NCBI GenBank assembly: GCA_902479075.1
Contig: CABSNK010000006.1
Coordinates: forward strand, 41,796-105,795
Direction: 5' to 3'
Origin: an uncultured Collinsella sp.
Lineage (GTDB): Bacteria; Actinomycetota; Coriobacteriia; Coriobacteriales; Coriobacteriaceae
Length of the DNA: 64,000 nucleotides
The translations under genes were made by a program, and so were the position numbers. Positions 31,963 through 40,005 of this stretch are shown here, one piece after another. The stretch's first letter is position 1; every line of letters starts with the position of its first letter. The notes beneath the pieces are model-generated. The model was not told where the DNA came from and made no database searches. It saw only the letters and a program-made list of their open reading frames with translations.

Positions 31963-33699
31963 GTGGCATTCAAAGACGGTAACGATATGGAATTGAGTGA
32001 CAAGGACAACAGGCTGCTCTCGCGCCGAGTAGCTCTTGCGGGTGCGGCGGGCGCGCTGGCGCTTGCCGGGACAGGGCTCATGGGCTGTTCGGTCGGCGGG
32101 ACCGGCTCGAACGACGCATCTACTGCGAGCAACGAGCTCACCGACGAGCAAAAGAAGCTCCACAAGCAGATCGTCGCGACCTACGACGTCGAGAAGCAGG
32201 CGGCCATCAAGGAGCGGCTCGATGCCGAGTACGCCGCCGGCGGCTACAGCGAGACCACCCCGTTTGTCGCGCAGGACCCCTTTGGCGCCGATACCCTGAG
32301 CTGCTACGTTCGCTTTGCGACAACGGATCCCGTAACCGTCTCCTACAAGGTCGCCGAACGCAAAAAGGCCGGCGACGCCCCCAAAGTCGCTGCGTTTTCC
32401 CGTACACCCCGCGGCGGCGACACGCCGGCCATAGAGCACGAGTTCAAGGTCATCGGCCTCATTCCCAACCACAAAAACACGGTGACCCTCACCTGTACGG
32501 CACAAGACGGTACCAGTCGCACCTCAACCTTTACCGTCAAGACGCCGGCTCTCAAGGGCGAGGAAGAAGAGCGGCTCGCCGTCACGGCGGGGGAGTCCAA
32601 CACGCCGCTCGCCGATGGCCTCTTTACTATTCTGGGCAACGACTCATCCAAGCTCGACTTCATGTACCTCTACGACAACGCGGGCCAGATTCGCAGCGAG
32701 GTGCCGATCATCGGCTACCGCAGCCACCGCCTGCTGTTTCCGGGCGACGACAGCATGATCATGAGCGTCTCGACGACTAAGATGGCTCAGATTAACGCCA
32801 TCGGCCAGGTGGTAAATGTCTGGAGCACGGGCGACTATGAGTTACACCACGACTACGCCTTCGATGACGACGGCAATCTGCTGGTGCTGGCGAGCCATGC
32901 CGGCTCCGAGGCCGATTTGGACGTCGACCGCGCGGCCGCCAAAAAAGACAAGGACGATCGCGTTAATGTCGAGGACCTCATCATTAAGATTGACGTGACC
33001 ACCGGTGACGTCAATCTCGTCGTGGACCTGGGCGATATATTCCCCGACCTCAAGGCAAGCGCTAAGGTGGCCTCGGACGGCGATCTGGATTGGATTCATA
33101 TCAACACGATTCAGTGGCTCGGCGGCGGCACCGTTCTGCTCAGCTCGCGCGAGACCTCAACGGTTATCAAGCTCACGGATATCTACGGCACGCCTACGGT
33201 CGATTGGCTTATGGGCTCGCCCGATTTTTGGGCTGACTCGGGCTTTGAGGACAAGTTGCTTCAGGCCCAAGGCGATTTCTCGCTCAACGCGGGCCAGCAC
33301 AGTGTGACCTATCTGCCGAGTTCTGACACGGTAACGACCGGTCGCTACCAAGTGCTGCTGTACGACAACAACTTTGGTGCGGCCGAGAGCTATCCCAAGT
33401 TCGACTGGGGCCAGCTGGGCGCTGCGGTGGTGACCGACTACAGTAAGGGAACGCATTCGTTTGGGCGCATCTTTACGGTGGACGAGGCCGCGCGCACCTA
33501 CGAGCTTGTGGACCAGATCGCGGTGCCGTTCTCGGGCTACGTCAGCAGCGCACAGCGCGTCGGCGATTCGAGTAGTATGCTCGTGGCATCGGGTCAGGCC
33601 AAGACCTTCACCGAGTATGATCGCTATGGACTGCCCATCGCCACGCACGAAATGAAAGCCGAGAAGTACATCTACCGCGTGTATAAGTACGAGCTGTAG
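31963..33699 (+). CDS. Aryl-sulfate sulfotransferase, Tat-type lipoprotein
   Basis: 578 residues from a GTG at 31963 (AGGG 8 nt upstream); ATG 31987 is an alternative. The signal has SRR (Arg21-Arg22) before a long hydrophobic run and the lipobox GLMGC with Cys42, so export is probably by Tat with lipid anchoring. Arylsulfotransferase (ASST) beta-propeller motifs include ELHHDYAFDDDGNLL, DWIHINTIQW, LLSSRETSTVIKL and GQHSVTYLP, which supply the conserved His and Arg residues. The enzyme transfers sulfate between phenols without PAPS. It is a single gene, relevant to sulfation of gut phenolics. Confidence 0.88.
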   Translation: MAFKDGNDMELSDKDNRLLSRRVALAGAAGALALAGTGLMGCSVGGTGSNDASTASNELTDEQKKLHKQIVATYDVEKQAAIKERLDAEYAAGGYSETTPFVAQDPFGADTLSCYVRFATTDPVTVSYKVAERKKAGDAPKVAAFSRTPRGGDTPAIEHEFKVIGLIPNHKNTVTLTCTAQDGTSRTSTFTVKTPALKGEEEERLAVTAGESNTPLADGLFTILGNDSSKLDFMYLYDNAGQIRSEVPIIGYRSHRLLFPGDDSMIMSVSTTKMAQINAIGQVVNVWSTGDYELHHDYAFDDDGNLLVLASHAGSEADLDVDRAAAKKDKDDRVNVEDLIIKIDVTTGDVNLVVDLGDIFPDLKASAKVASDGDLDWIHINTIQWLGGGTVLLSSRETSTVIKLTDIYGTPTVDWLMGSPDFWADSGFEDKLLQAQGDFSLNAGQHSVTYLPSSDTVTTGRYQVLLYDNNFGAAESYPKFDWGQLGAAVVTDYSKGTHSFGRIFTVDEAARTYELVDQIAVPFSGYVSSAQRVGDSSSMLVASGQAKTFTEYDRYGLPIATHEMKAEKYIYRVYKYEL

Positions 33700-33766
33700 C
33701 GCTGCGCTTGGCTGTGCCTGCGCCCCGCGGCTGTGCTCTCGTGCCGGGCCCACCTCGCGTCCCGCA

Positions 33767-34906
33767 TCACTTCACGTCAAACTCCACGCGATCGAGTTCG
33801 GGCACGTTGAGGTCGATGAGCTTGCGGGCAACACGGCGGTCGTGCGCCCCGAGTGCCTCGCTTGTCGTCACGTGAGCGACAACCTCGCGCTCGACAAGGC
33901 CCTCCTTGTCGCCCTCGGTAGCCGAGGTTTCGACGGCGACGGTGTAATCCTTAAAGCCCGGCAGCACCGCGGCAAGTTCGCGCGTGGTCTCGGTGACGCC
34001 GTAGCCGTCCTGCACACCGGCCTGCGCCGAGCCAATGGACCCCGCGGTCATAACGATGCAGGGGATGGCAAAGATCACCGTACCCACGATGATGCGGCGG
34101 CGCACCTTGTGCGACAGCTCATCGACCTCGGCATTTTCCTCAGCGGTCACAATGCCGTCGCCGTTGAGGTCGCGCTTGAGCGGTACACGTAAAAGAAGCA
34201 ATACGGCTTCGGCCGCCAGTGCGATAAAGACGACGTTGATGCCAAACTCGTAGAGGGCCGAGAGGAACAGCGACCCGCTCGCGATGGCAATGCCGTAACC
34301 TGCCGCGCACAGGGGCGGCATGAGCGCAGTCGCCACGGCTACGCCGGCAATGAGCGTCGAAGGCTCCTGGTCGCGCGAGTTGCCCAGCCCGCCCGCAAAG
34401 CCGCCCGCGAGCGCGACGGCAAGGTCCCATACGGTGGGTGTCGAGTTATCGATGATGGCGGCCGTGGTGGTGCCAAGGGGCGAGAGCTTAAAATACAGCG
34501 TGGAAGTGATCAGGCAAAGGACCATCTGCAGCGCGAGGCCGGCAATTGCCTCGAGGGTAATCTCACGGTCGAGCGTGGCGATGCCGTATGCCATGGCAAG
34601 GACCGAGCCCATGAGCGGGCAGATGAGCATGGCGCCCACAATGGCGATGTCCGAATCGATATCGAGGCCGACACTCGCGATCAGCATGGCGATAATGAGG
34701 ATGCACAGGTGCGAGCCGGTTAGGCGCGCCCCGTTTACAAAGCGCTTACGAATTACGTGATAGGGCGCGCGTCCCTCGCGAATGTTGAATGCGCGCCTCA
34801 GGAAGCGGCCGGCGTTCTCCATGACCTCGCTATAGGCAGGGCGGATGCCGTGGCGCCGGTGATGGCGCTCGCGCAGTCGCTTGAGCTGCTGGTTATCGAG
34901 TTTCAT
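33767..34906 (-). CDS. DUF389 family membrane protein with EF-hand-like loop
   Basis: 379-residue integral membrane protein. About six to eight helices lie between residues 65 and 300, with the DUF389 core GARLTGSHLCILIIAML, GAMLICPLMGS and ALMPPLCAAGYG. A perfect EF-hand calcium loop DLNGDGIVTAEE (246-257) sits in a hydrophilic loop between helices. The function of DUF389 is unknown. ATG 34906 follows GAGGTGAAC. It is transcribed alone. Confidence 0.85.
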   Translation of the reverse strand: MKLDNQQLKRLRERHHRRHGIRPAYSEVMENAGRFLRRAFNIREGRAPYHVIRKRFVNGARLTGSHLCILIIAMLIASVGLDIDSDIAIVGAMLICPLMGSVLAMAYGIATLDREITLEAIAGLALQMVLCLITSTLYFKLSPLGTTTAAIIDNSTPTVWDLAVALAGGFAGGLGNSRDQEPSTLIAGVAVATALMPPLCAAGYGIAIASGSLFLSALYEFGINVVFIALAAEAVLLLLRVPLKRDLNGDGIVTAEENAEVDELSHKVRRRIIVGTVIFAIPCIVMTAGSIGSAQAGVQDGYGVTETTRELAAVLPGFKDYTVAVETSATEGDKEGLVEREVVAHVTTSEALGAHDRRVARKLIDLNVPELDRVEFDVK

Positions 34907-35057
34907 GTTCACCTCGCTTCGCCGCGGGCTATGCATCGCGCCCGCTGCCTCTACTCTACACCGCGGCAGGCGGGGTGGTCATCTTGACGTGAAACTTAGA
35001 CGAGTAGGTAAAGGGGGCGCGTCAAATGAGGTTGAAGCCGAGGGTTTCGGCAGATAC

Positions 35058-35096
35058 AAAAAAAGCGCGGGGCCGGATGGTCTCCGACCCCGCGCT
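35058..35096 (-). terminator. Rho-independent terminator after OPT transporter
   Basis: On the minus strand AGCGCGGGGTCGG pairs with CCGGCCCCGCGCT and runs into TTTTTTT. Confidence 0.9.
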
Positions 35097-35121
35097 CTGC
35101 ACGGGTACGTTGTTGTTGGGT

Positions 35122-36825
35122 TTAGCCCAGCAGACTCAATCCCACGGAGACAAACGCCAGGATAACGCCGACGATGGACTCGCCGCCCAGCAGGCCGCTG
35201 GCAACGACCAGGCCCTGCTCCTGGAAGGCGGCATCCTTGGCAGCCTTCTCCTCGTCCGAAAGGCCTGCCTCGGCGTCGCGGTGTGCGGCCCACTTGTCGT
35301 AGGCGAGCTTGACGCAGGAGCCCAAGAAGGCCGTGAGCGACATGTAGAACGGCAGGTACACGCCCAGACCGATCATCATGGCCGGAATGCCGAGCCAGTA
35401 CATGACGATGCCGGCGATAAAGCCGCCCGCAAACCACGGCACGCTCGGGATGCCCGAGACCATGGTGGCGACCACGCTTGCCTGCGCGGCCACAAAGCTC
35501 TTGTCGGGGCCGAAGGCGTCCGGACCATAGGCGGTGACGAGTGCGACCATGACGGCGGCAGCGACCATGGCGCCCACGATGCCGCCGATGGCCTGGCCGA
35601 CCCACTGTGCGCGCGGGTTGGTACCCAGTACGGCTCCGGCCTTAAAGTCGTTCATGACGTCGCCCGCAAGGCCGCACGCCACGGCCACGATGCCGGCGAT
35701 AAAGAACAGCTTGACCTGCGCGAGCTGCGCGAAGGCTGCCACGATGAGCATGACGATGAGGCCAAAAATCTCCATGGGGTCGATGCCCGTCTGGCCGCAG
35801 CTCTGCGCGCTCATGATAGTGGTGACAAAGGTGAACAGCGTGACGATGACGGCCGGAACGGGGCCAAGGTCGAGCGCGATGGCAACGATCACGGCGATGG
35901 CTGCGGTGCCCAGGCCGATGATGCCGGCGTCGAGCTTAAGCGAGCCCGAGATGAGCGACTGCTCGTCGGTGTCGGTGGAGCTGTCGGCGGCGAGGCCACG
36001 GACGATACCGGCGACCTGCGGCAGGATGTCCTTAAGGACGACGGCGACGCCAAAGCCCATCATAAGGCCCATACCGAGGGACTTAACGATACCCTGCGCG
36101 GTCACAATATCGAACAGGCCGGCAGCGTTGCCGCCAACGATGATGCCAAAGTTGCCCAGCAGCGCGCCGGCAAACCAGAAGGCGACGGGGGCAAAGCCCA
36201 CCAAAAAGCCGATGGACAGCAGCATGGGCGAGTTGTAGATGGCAAAGGTCACGCCGGGGATATTGAGCGTGCACAGCATGCTGGGCACCACGCCCAGGGC
36301 GTCGCGCAACACGCTGTAGATGCCTGCAATGGCCATGGAGCCAAAGAGCTGCTTGCCGGTCTTGCCGCCGGCCTCGGTGGCGCGCAGGGTCTGAGCTGCG
36401 GCGTTGCCGGTGGGGAACTCCAGCGCGGCGTCCACGATAAAGTGACGGTGGATGAGCGCTGTTGCCAGAAGGCCCAAGATGGTGCCGGCGAGCGCCACGA
36501 TGAACATGTCGAGCCAGCTGATCTGGTCGGCATAGCCCAGCATCCAGGCGCCCGGGATGGTAAACGCCAGGCCGCCGGCGACCATGGCGCCCGCAGACAT
36601 GATGGTGTGGGTGACGTTGGCCTCGTTGAGGCTGGCGTTGCCCATGAGCTTCAGGAAGAACAGCGAAATGACGGCAGCAAAAATAATCGGCCAGGGGAGG
36701 GCGCCCATCTTGAGGGCGGTATAGGCCGAGCTTGCCGTGATGATCACGCAGCCAAGGATGCCGATGACGACGCCGCGCAGCGTGAGTTGACCGCGCATCG
36801 AGGTGCGGTTCGAGGGATTGCTCAT
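35122..36825 (-). CDS. OPT family transporter
   Basis: 567-residue polytopic membrane protein of the oligopeptide transporter (OPT/YSL) family with about 14 helices. The patterns RGQLTLRGVVIGILGC, AYTALKMGALPWPI and GNAAAQTLRATE are typical of bacterial OPT members, which move peptides or metal chelates. ATG 36825 follows AAAGGAG; an upstream in-frame extension is not homologous. It is monocistronic, with a strong terminator downstream. Confidence 0.9.
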   Translation of the reverse strand: MSNPSNRTSMRGQLTLRGVVIGILGCVIITASSAYTALKMGALPWPIIFAAVISLFFLKLMGNASLNEANVTHTIMSAGAMVAGGLAFTIPGAWMLGYADQISWLDMFIVALAGTILGLLATALIHRHFIVDAALEFPTGNAAAQTLRATEAGGKTGKQLFGSMAIAGIYSVLRDALGVVPSMLCTLNIPGVTFAIYNSPMLLSIGFLVGFAPVAFWFAGALLGNFGIIVGGNAAGLFDIVTAQGIVKSLGMGLMMGFGVAVVLKDILPQVAGIVRGLAADSSTDTDEQSLISGSLKLDAGIIGLGTAAIAVIVAIALDLGPVPAVIVTLFTFVTTIMSAQSCGQTGIDPMEIFGLIVMLIVAAFAQLAQVKLFFIAGIVAVACGLAGDVMNDFKAGAVLGTNPRAQWVGQAIGGIVGAMVAAAVMVALVTAYGPDAFGPDKSFVAAQASVVATMVSGIPSVPWFAGGFIAGIVMYWLGIPAMMIGLGVYLPFYMSLTAFLGSCVKLAYDKWAAHRDAEAGLSDEEKAAKDAAFQEQGLVVASGLLGGESIVGVILAFVSVGLSLLG

Positions 36826-37016
36826 ATAGAACTCCTTTGCGTATATCCGCTTCCCCGCAAGCGCCGCTACGGATGCGGCGCGGGAAGTCGGGTTACCAAG
36901 GGCCGCCGCGTGAGCTCGCGCACGACCGCGCACCAGTATAGCCGCAAGCTAGTCATTTTGGGATGACTGGTTTAGGGAGGCGATATACTGCTGGGCAGAC
37001 GAAAGGAGTGCCGACG

Positions 37017-37868
37017 ATGCTTAATGGGTGCGCATACATATTGACGGTCGACGTGGGCAACACGTTCATTCGCTTTGGCCTGTTTGCCGAGGATTCGGCC
37101 GCGGCGCAGGAATGCCCGCTTGCGACGTGCGAGATCACGACGCCGTCGAGCATCACGGCCGACGAGGCGCGCATGAGGCTCGCGCAGGTCATGGGAGCGC
37201 TGTCAGCAGATGCGGGCATGCCGGGCGTGCTCGTTCCCGCGGCGGCCGTGCTGAGCTGCGTGGTGCCGGCGCTCGAGCGCCCGTGGAAGGCGGCACTTTC
37301 CCGCACTTGCACGGGGCGCGTGCTCACCGTGGGGCCGGGCCTTAAGACCGGTATGCCCGTGCACTACGACGATCCAGCAGAGATCGGTCCCGACCGCATC
37401 GCCGACGCCGTGGCGGCCCGTGCCGTCTACGGCTCTCCGTGCATCGTGATCGACCTAGGCACGACGACCAATATCGAGGTCATCGATGCGCGCGGAACCT
37501 TTGTCGGTGGCGTCATCGCGCCGGGTCTGGCACTTGGCGCCCGCTCGCTTTCGGCCGCTGCGGCGCGCCTGCCGCAGGTCGAGCCCTCGGCACCCACGCA
37601 TGTGATCGGTCGCAACACGCGCGAGGCCATGCGCTCGGGCGTGGTCTTGGGCGAGGTGGCCCGTATCGACGGCATGCTCGACATGGTGCTTGCCGAGATG
37701 CGCGCGACCAAGGCGGCGGGGGAGGGCAGCGTGCCCATCGTCATCACCGGCGACGATGCCGAGGCGCTCGCGGCGTTGGTCGGCCACAGCCTGACGGTCG
37801 ATGACGCGTTGACGCTTCGCGGCCTGGCCGAGCTCTACCACATCAACCAAAAGCCCCGCCGCGCGTAG
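37017..37868 (+). CDS. coaX: Type III pantothenate kinase
   Basis: 283-residue ASKHA-fold kinase that phosphorylates pantothenate in the first committed step of CoA synthesis. The phosphate-1 motif is LTVDVGNTFIRFGLF (9-23), the phosphate-2 motif is VIDLGTTTNIEVID, and GPDRIADAVAA is the conserved pantothenate-side segment. ATG 37017 follows GAAAGGAG by 8 nt. An inverted repeat (AGCCCCGCC / GGCGGGGGCT) overlaps the stop codon but lacks a T tract. Confidence 0.93.
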   Translation: MLNGCAYILTVDVGNTFIRFGLFAEDSAAAQECPLATCEITTPSSITADEARMRLAQVMGALSADAGMPGVLVPAAAVLSCVVPALERPWKAALSRTCTGRVLTVGPGLKTGMPVHYDDPAEIGPDRIADAVAARAVYGSPCIVIDLGTTTNIEVIDARGTFVGGVIAPGLALGARSLSAAAARLPQVEPSAPTHVIGRNTREAMRSGVVLGEVARIDGMLDMVLAEMRATKAAGEGSVPIVITGDDAEALAALVGHSLTVDDALTLRGLAELYHINQKPRRA

Positions 37869-37949
37869 GGCGGGGGCTGGTGGGATAAGCGCCCCTACCT
37901 TTCACCTGCTACAATGGGTCAAACTATTGCGATTTCGGAGGTGTCTGCC

Positions 37950-38474
37950 ATGTCGGACGATCTTCATCAAACCGCGTCGGGCAAGCGCCGCGACGTTATT
38001 AGCTGGGACGAGTTCTTTATGAGCGTGGCCATCGCCGCGCAGCGCCGCAGCAAGGACCCCAATACGCAGGTGGGCGCGTGCATCGCCAGCACCAACCACC
38101 GCATCCTTTCGGTGGGCTACAACGGTACGCCCTCGGCACTCAACGATGACTTTTTCCCGTGGGGCACGAGCGACGACCCACTGCAGGACAAGCATAACTA
38201 CGTAGTCCATGCCGAGGCCAACGCCGTGCTCAACTACCGCGGCTCGCTCAAAGACCTTGAGGGTTCCACGGTCTACGTCACGCTGTTCCCGTGCCATGAC
38301 TGCGCCAAGATCCTGGCGCAGGTGGGCGTGGGCGAGGTTGTCTACCTGGACAATAAGTACGCCGACACCGACGACGGCCGCATCAGTCGCCGCATTCTCG
38401 ACTCCTGCGGCATCAGCTACCGCCAGGTCATCGTCGATGTCCACATCGGCACCGGGGAACAAACTCAGCAGTAG
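37950..38474 (+). CDS. dCMP deaminase family cytidine/deoxycytidylate deaminase
   Basis: 174-residue zinc deaminase. The zinc site is HAE (His87, Glu89) and PCHDC (Cys115, Cys118), as in dCMP deaminases and ComE-like proteins, supplying dUMP for thymidylate synthesis or a related activity. ATG 37950 has GGAGGTG upstream. It follows coaX by 81 bp and may share its transcript. Confidence 0.92.
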   Translation: MSDDLHQTASGKRRDVISWDEFFMSVAIAAQRRSKDPNTQVGACIASTNHRILSVGYNGTPSALNDDFFPWGTSDDPLQDKHNYVVHAEANAVLNYRGSLKDLEGSTVYVTLFPCHDCAKILAQVGVGEVVYLDNKYADTDDGRISRRILDSCGISYRQVIVDVHIGTGEQTQQ

Positions 38475-38649
38475 CGGCAGCGTGTGCTAGCGCCGGGCGT
38501 CGGCAAAAGCAGCTAAAAAAGCCCGTCCCAAATTGATTGCTCGTGAAAGTCGTGTCCGCGCGCATGGACGGCTCGTGAGCGGGTACATGGCTGTAGTAAC
38601 ATAGCTCTGTCCGCGGGCGCGCCCGCGTTATTGTGAGAAAGGAGCCCCT

Positions 38650-38928
38650 GTGGCTGTTAACGAAGAGCTGCTTAAGAAGGTTCTTGAGGAGATCCGCCCC
38701 AACCTGCAGGCTGACGGCGGCGATATGGAGTATGTGGGTGTCGACGACGAGGGCGTCGTCCAGCTTGAGCTTCAGGGTGCCTGCGCCGGCTGCCCTATGA
38801 GCGCACTGACCCTGTCCATGGGTATTGAGCGTATTCTCAAGGAGCACGTACCCGGCGTTACCCGTGTCGAGCAGGTCAATGCCTCCGGCGAGACCGAGGA
38901 CCTGTACGACGAGTACGCGCCGTTCTAA
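38650..38928 (+). CDS. NifU-like C-terminal domain Fe-S protein
   Basis: 92-residue Nfu domain with the CAGCP motif (Cys45, Cys48) that binds a transferable [4Fe-4S] cluster between two subunits. It starts at GTG 38650 after AAAGGAGCCCC. It acts in iron-sulfur cluster delivery. It is a stand-alone gene between the deaminase and lgt. Confidence 0.93.
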   Translation: MAVNEELLKKVLEEIRPNLQADGGDMEYVGVDDEGVVQLELQGACAGCPMSALTLSMGIERILKEHVPGVTRVEQVNASGETEDLYDEYAPF

Positions 38929-39037
38929 GATGCGAAAGCTGCGGACGGCGTACTCCGCATAGACGTTACGCCCAAATATGCGGCTGCGAGCGAAAGGCCC
39001 GCGGCCGCATTTGTATGTAGGGAGTAGGAGGGTCGAC

Positions 39038-39859
39038 ATGCTCAACGACTTCTACCATATGCTTGATCCCGTCGCGATTTCGGCGGGGCCCATCACCATC
39101 TACTGGTACGGCTTGGCCTACGTGGTCGGCGCTCTGCTCACGGCGGTCGTCATGTATCGCACGCAGCGTCGCTGGGGTTTCGACATTACGGTCGACGATC
39201 TGACGAGCGTCGTGGTCGGTGTGGTCTTTGGCCTTATCATTGGCGCCCGCCTGTTCTACGTCATCTTTTACGGTGATGGCTACTACTGGGCGCATCCGCT
39301 CGAGATCTTTGCCACCAACGAGGGCGGCATGAGCTTTCATGGCGGCCTGGTGGGCGGCATCATCGGTGGCGCGCTCGTGTGCCGTATGTACAAGCTCGAT
39401 GCCTGGACTTTGGCAGACCTCGCGGTCATCGGTGCTCCGCTGGCCCTGTGCCTGGGGCGCTGCGCCAACTTTGTCAACGGCGAGCTGTGGGGCAAGCCGA
39501 CCGATCTGCCCTGGGGTGTGGTCTTTGGCGGTACCGCGGGCGATATGCCGCGCCATCCCTCCCAACTCTACGAGGCATTTCTCGAGGGCATTGTGCTCTT
39601 TTGCATCTTGCAGGTGCTCAGCCGCAAAAAACCGCTGCTGCCCCAGGGTACGTTTATGGGCGTGTTTGTGATGGGTTACGGCATCGTCCGCTTCCTCATT
39701 GAGTTTGTGCGCGTGCCCGATGCCCAGCTGGGCTATCTGCTGGGCGGCGTCATCACCATGGGTCAGCTGCTGAGCCTGCCGCTCGTAATCGCAGGCCTAG
39801 CGCTCATCATCTTCGCCCGACACCGCAATCGCCCCCAGCGCATCTACCTCGACGCCTAG
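39038..39859 (+). CDS. lgt: Prolipoprotein diacylglyceryl transferase
   Basis: 273-residue membrane enzyme that adds diacylglycerol from phosphatidylglycerol to the lipobox cysteine of prolipoproteins. Seven or so helices. The signature GRCANFVNGELWG (about 150) and the MSFHGGLVGG segment carry the essential residues. ATG 39038 follows GGGAGTAGGAGGG. It would serve the lipoproteins seen elsewhere in this window (amino-acid binding protein, sulfotransferase). Confidence 0.95.
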   Translation: MLNDFYHMLDPVAISAGPITIYWYGLAYVVGALLTAVVMYRTQRRWGFDITVDDLTSVVVGVVFGLIIGARLFYVIFYGDGYYWAHPLEIFATNEGGMSFHGGLVGGIIGGALVCRMYKLDAWTLADLAVIGAPLALCLGRCANFVNGELWGKPTDLPWGVVFGGTAGDMPRHPSQLYEAFLEGIVLFCILQVLSRKKPLLPQGTFMGVFVMGYGIVRFLIEFVRVPDAQLGYLLGGVITMGQLLSLPLVIAGLALIIFARHRNRPQRIYLDA

Positions 39860-39867
39860 CCACCACA

Positions 39868-39915
39868 TGCCACCACAAGGGGGACAGGCACCTTTGTGGT
39901 GGTTTTGCCGGGCAA
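39868..39915. repeat. REP-like variant with CCACCACAA arms
   Basis: GCCACCACAA / TTGTGGTGG arms around GGGGGACAGGCACC, followed by TTTTGCCGGGCAACG. The central GGGACAGG matches the REP-like family although the arms differ. Confidence 0.6.
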
Positions 39916-39930
39916 CGATGACAGAACCGT

Positions 39931-39986
39931 AACGTTTCCCCAGATAAAACCTACCAAAATAAACCTGTCCCTTTTTGGCAGGTTTC
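39931..39986 (-). repeat. REP-like palindrome, copy 4 (inverted)
   Basis: Reverse orientation of the family: AACGTTTCCCCAGATAAAAC, CTACCAAAATAAACCTGTCC, CTTTTTGGCAGG. It ends about 20 bp before the GTG start of the next gene and so lies in its leader. Confidence 0.8.
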
Positions 39987-40005
39987 TAGAAAGGCTCTTT
40001 GGACT

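Noticed and set aside
35026..36966. A 646-codon plus-strand frame opposite the OPT transporter
   Set aside because: The His/Asp/Gly/Ala-rich composition is typical of an antisense shadow; the minus-strand OPT protein has clear family motifs and a ribosome-binding site.
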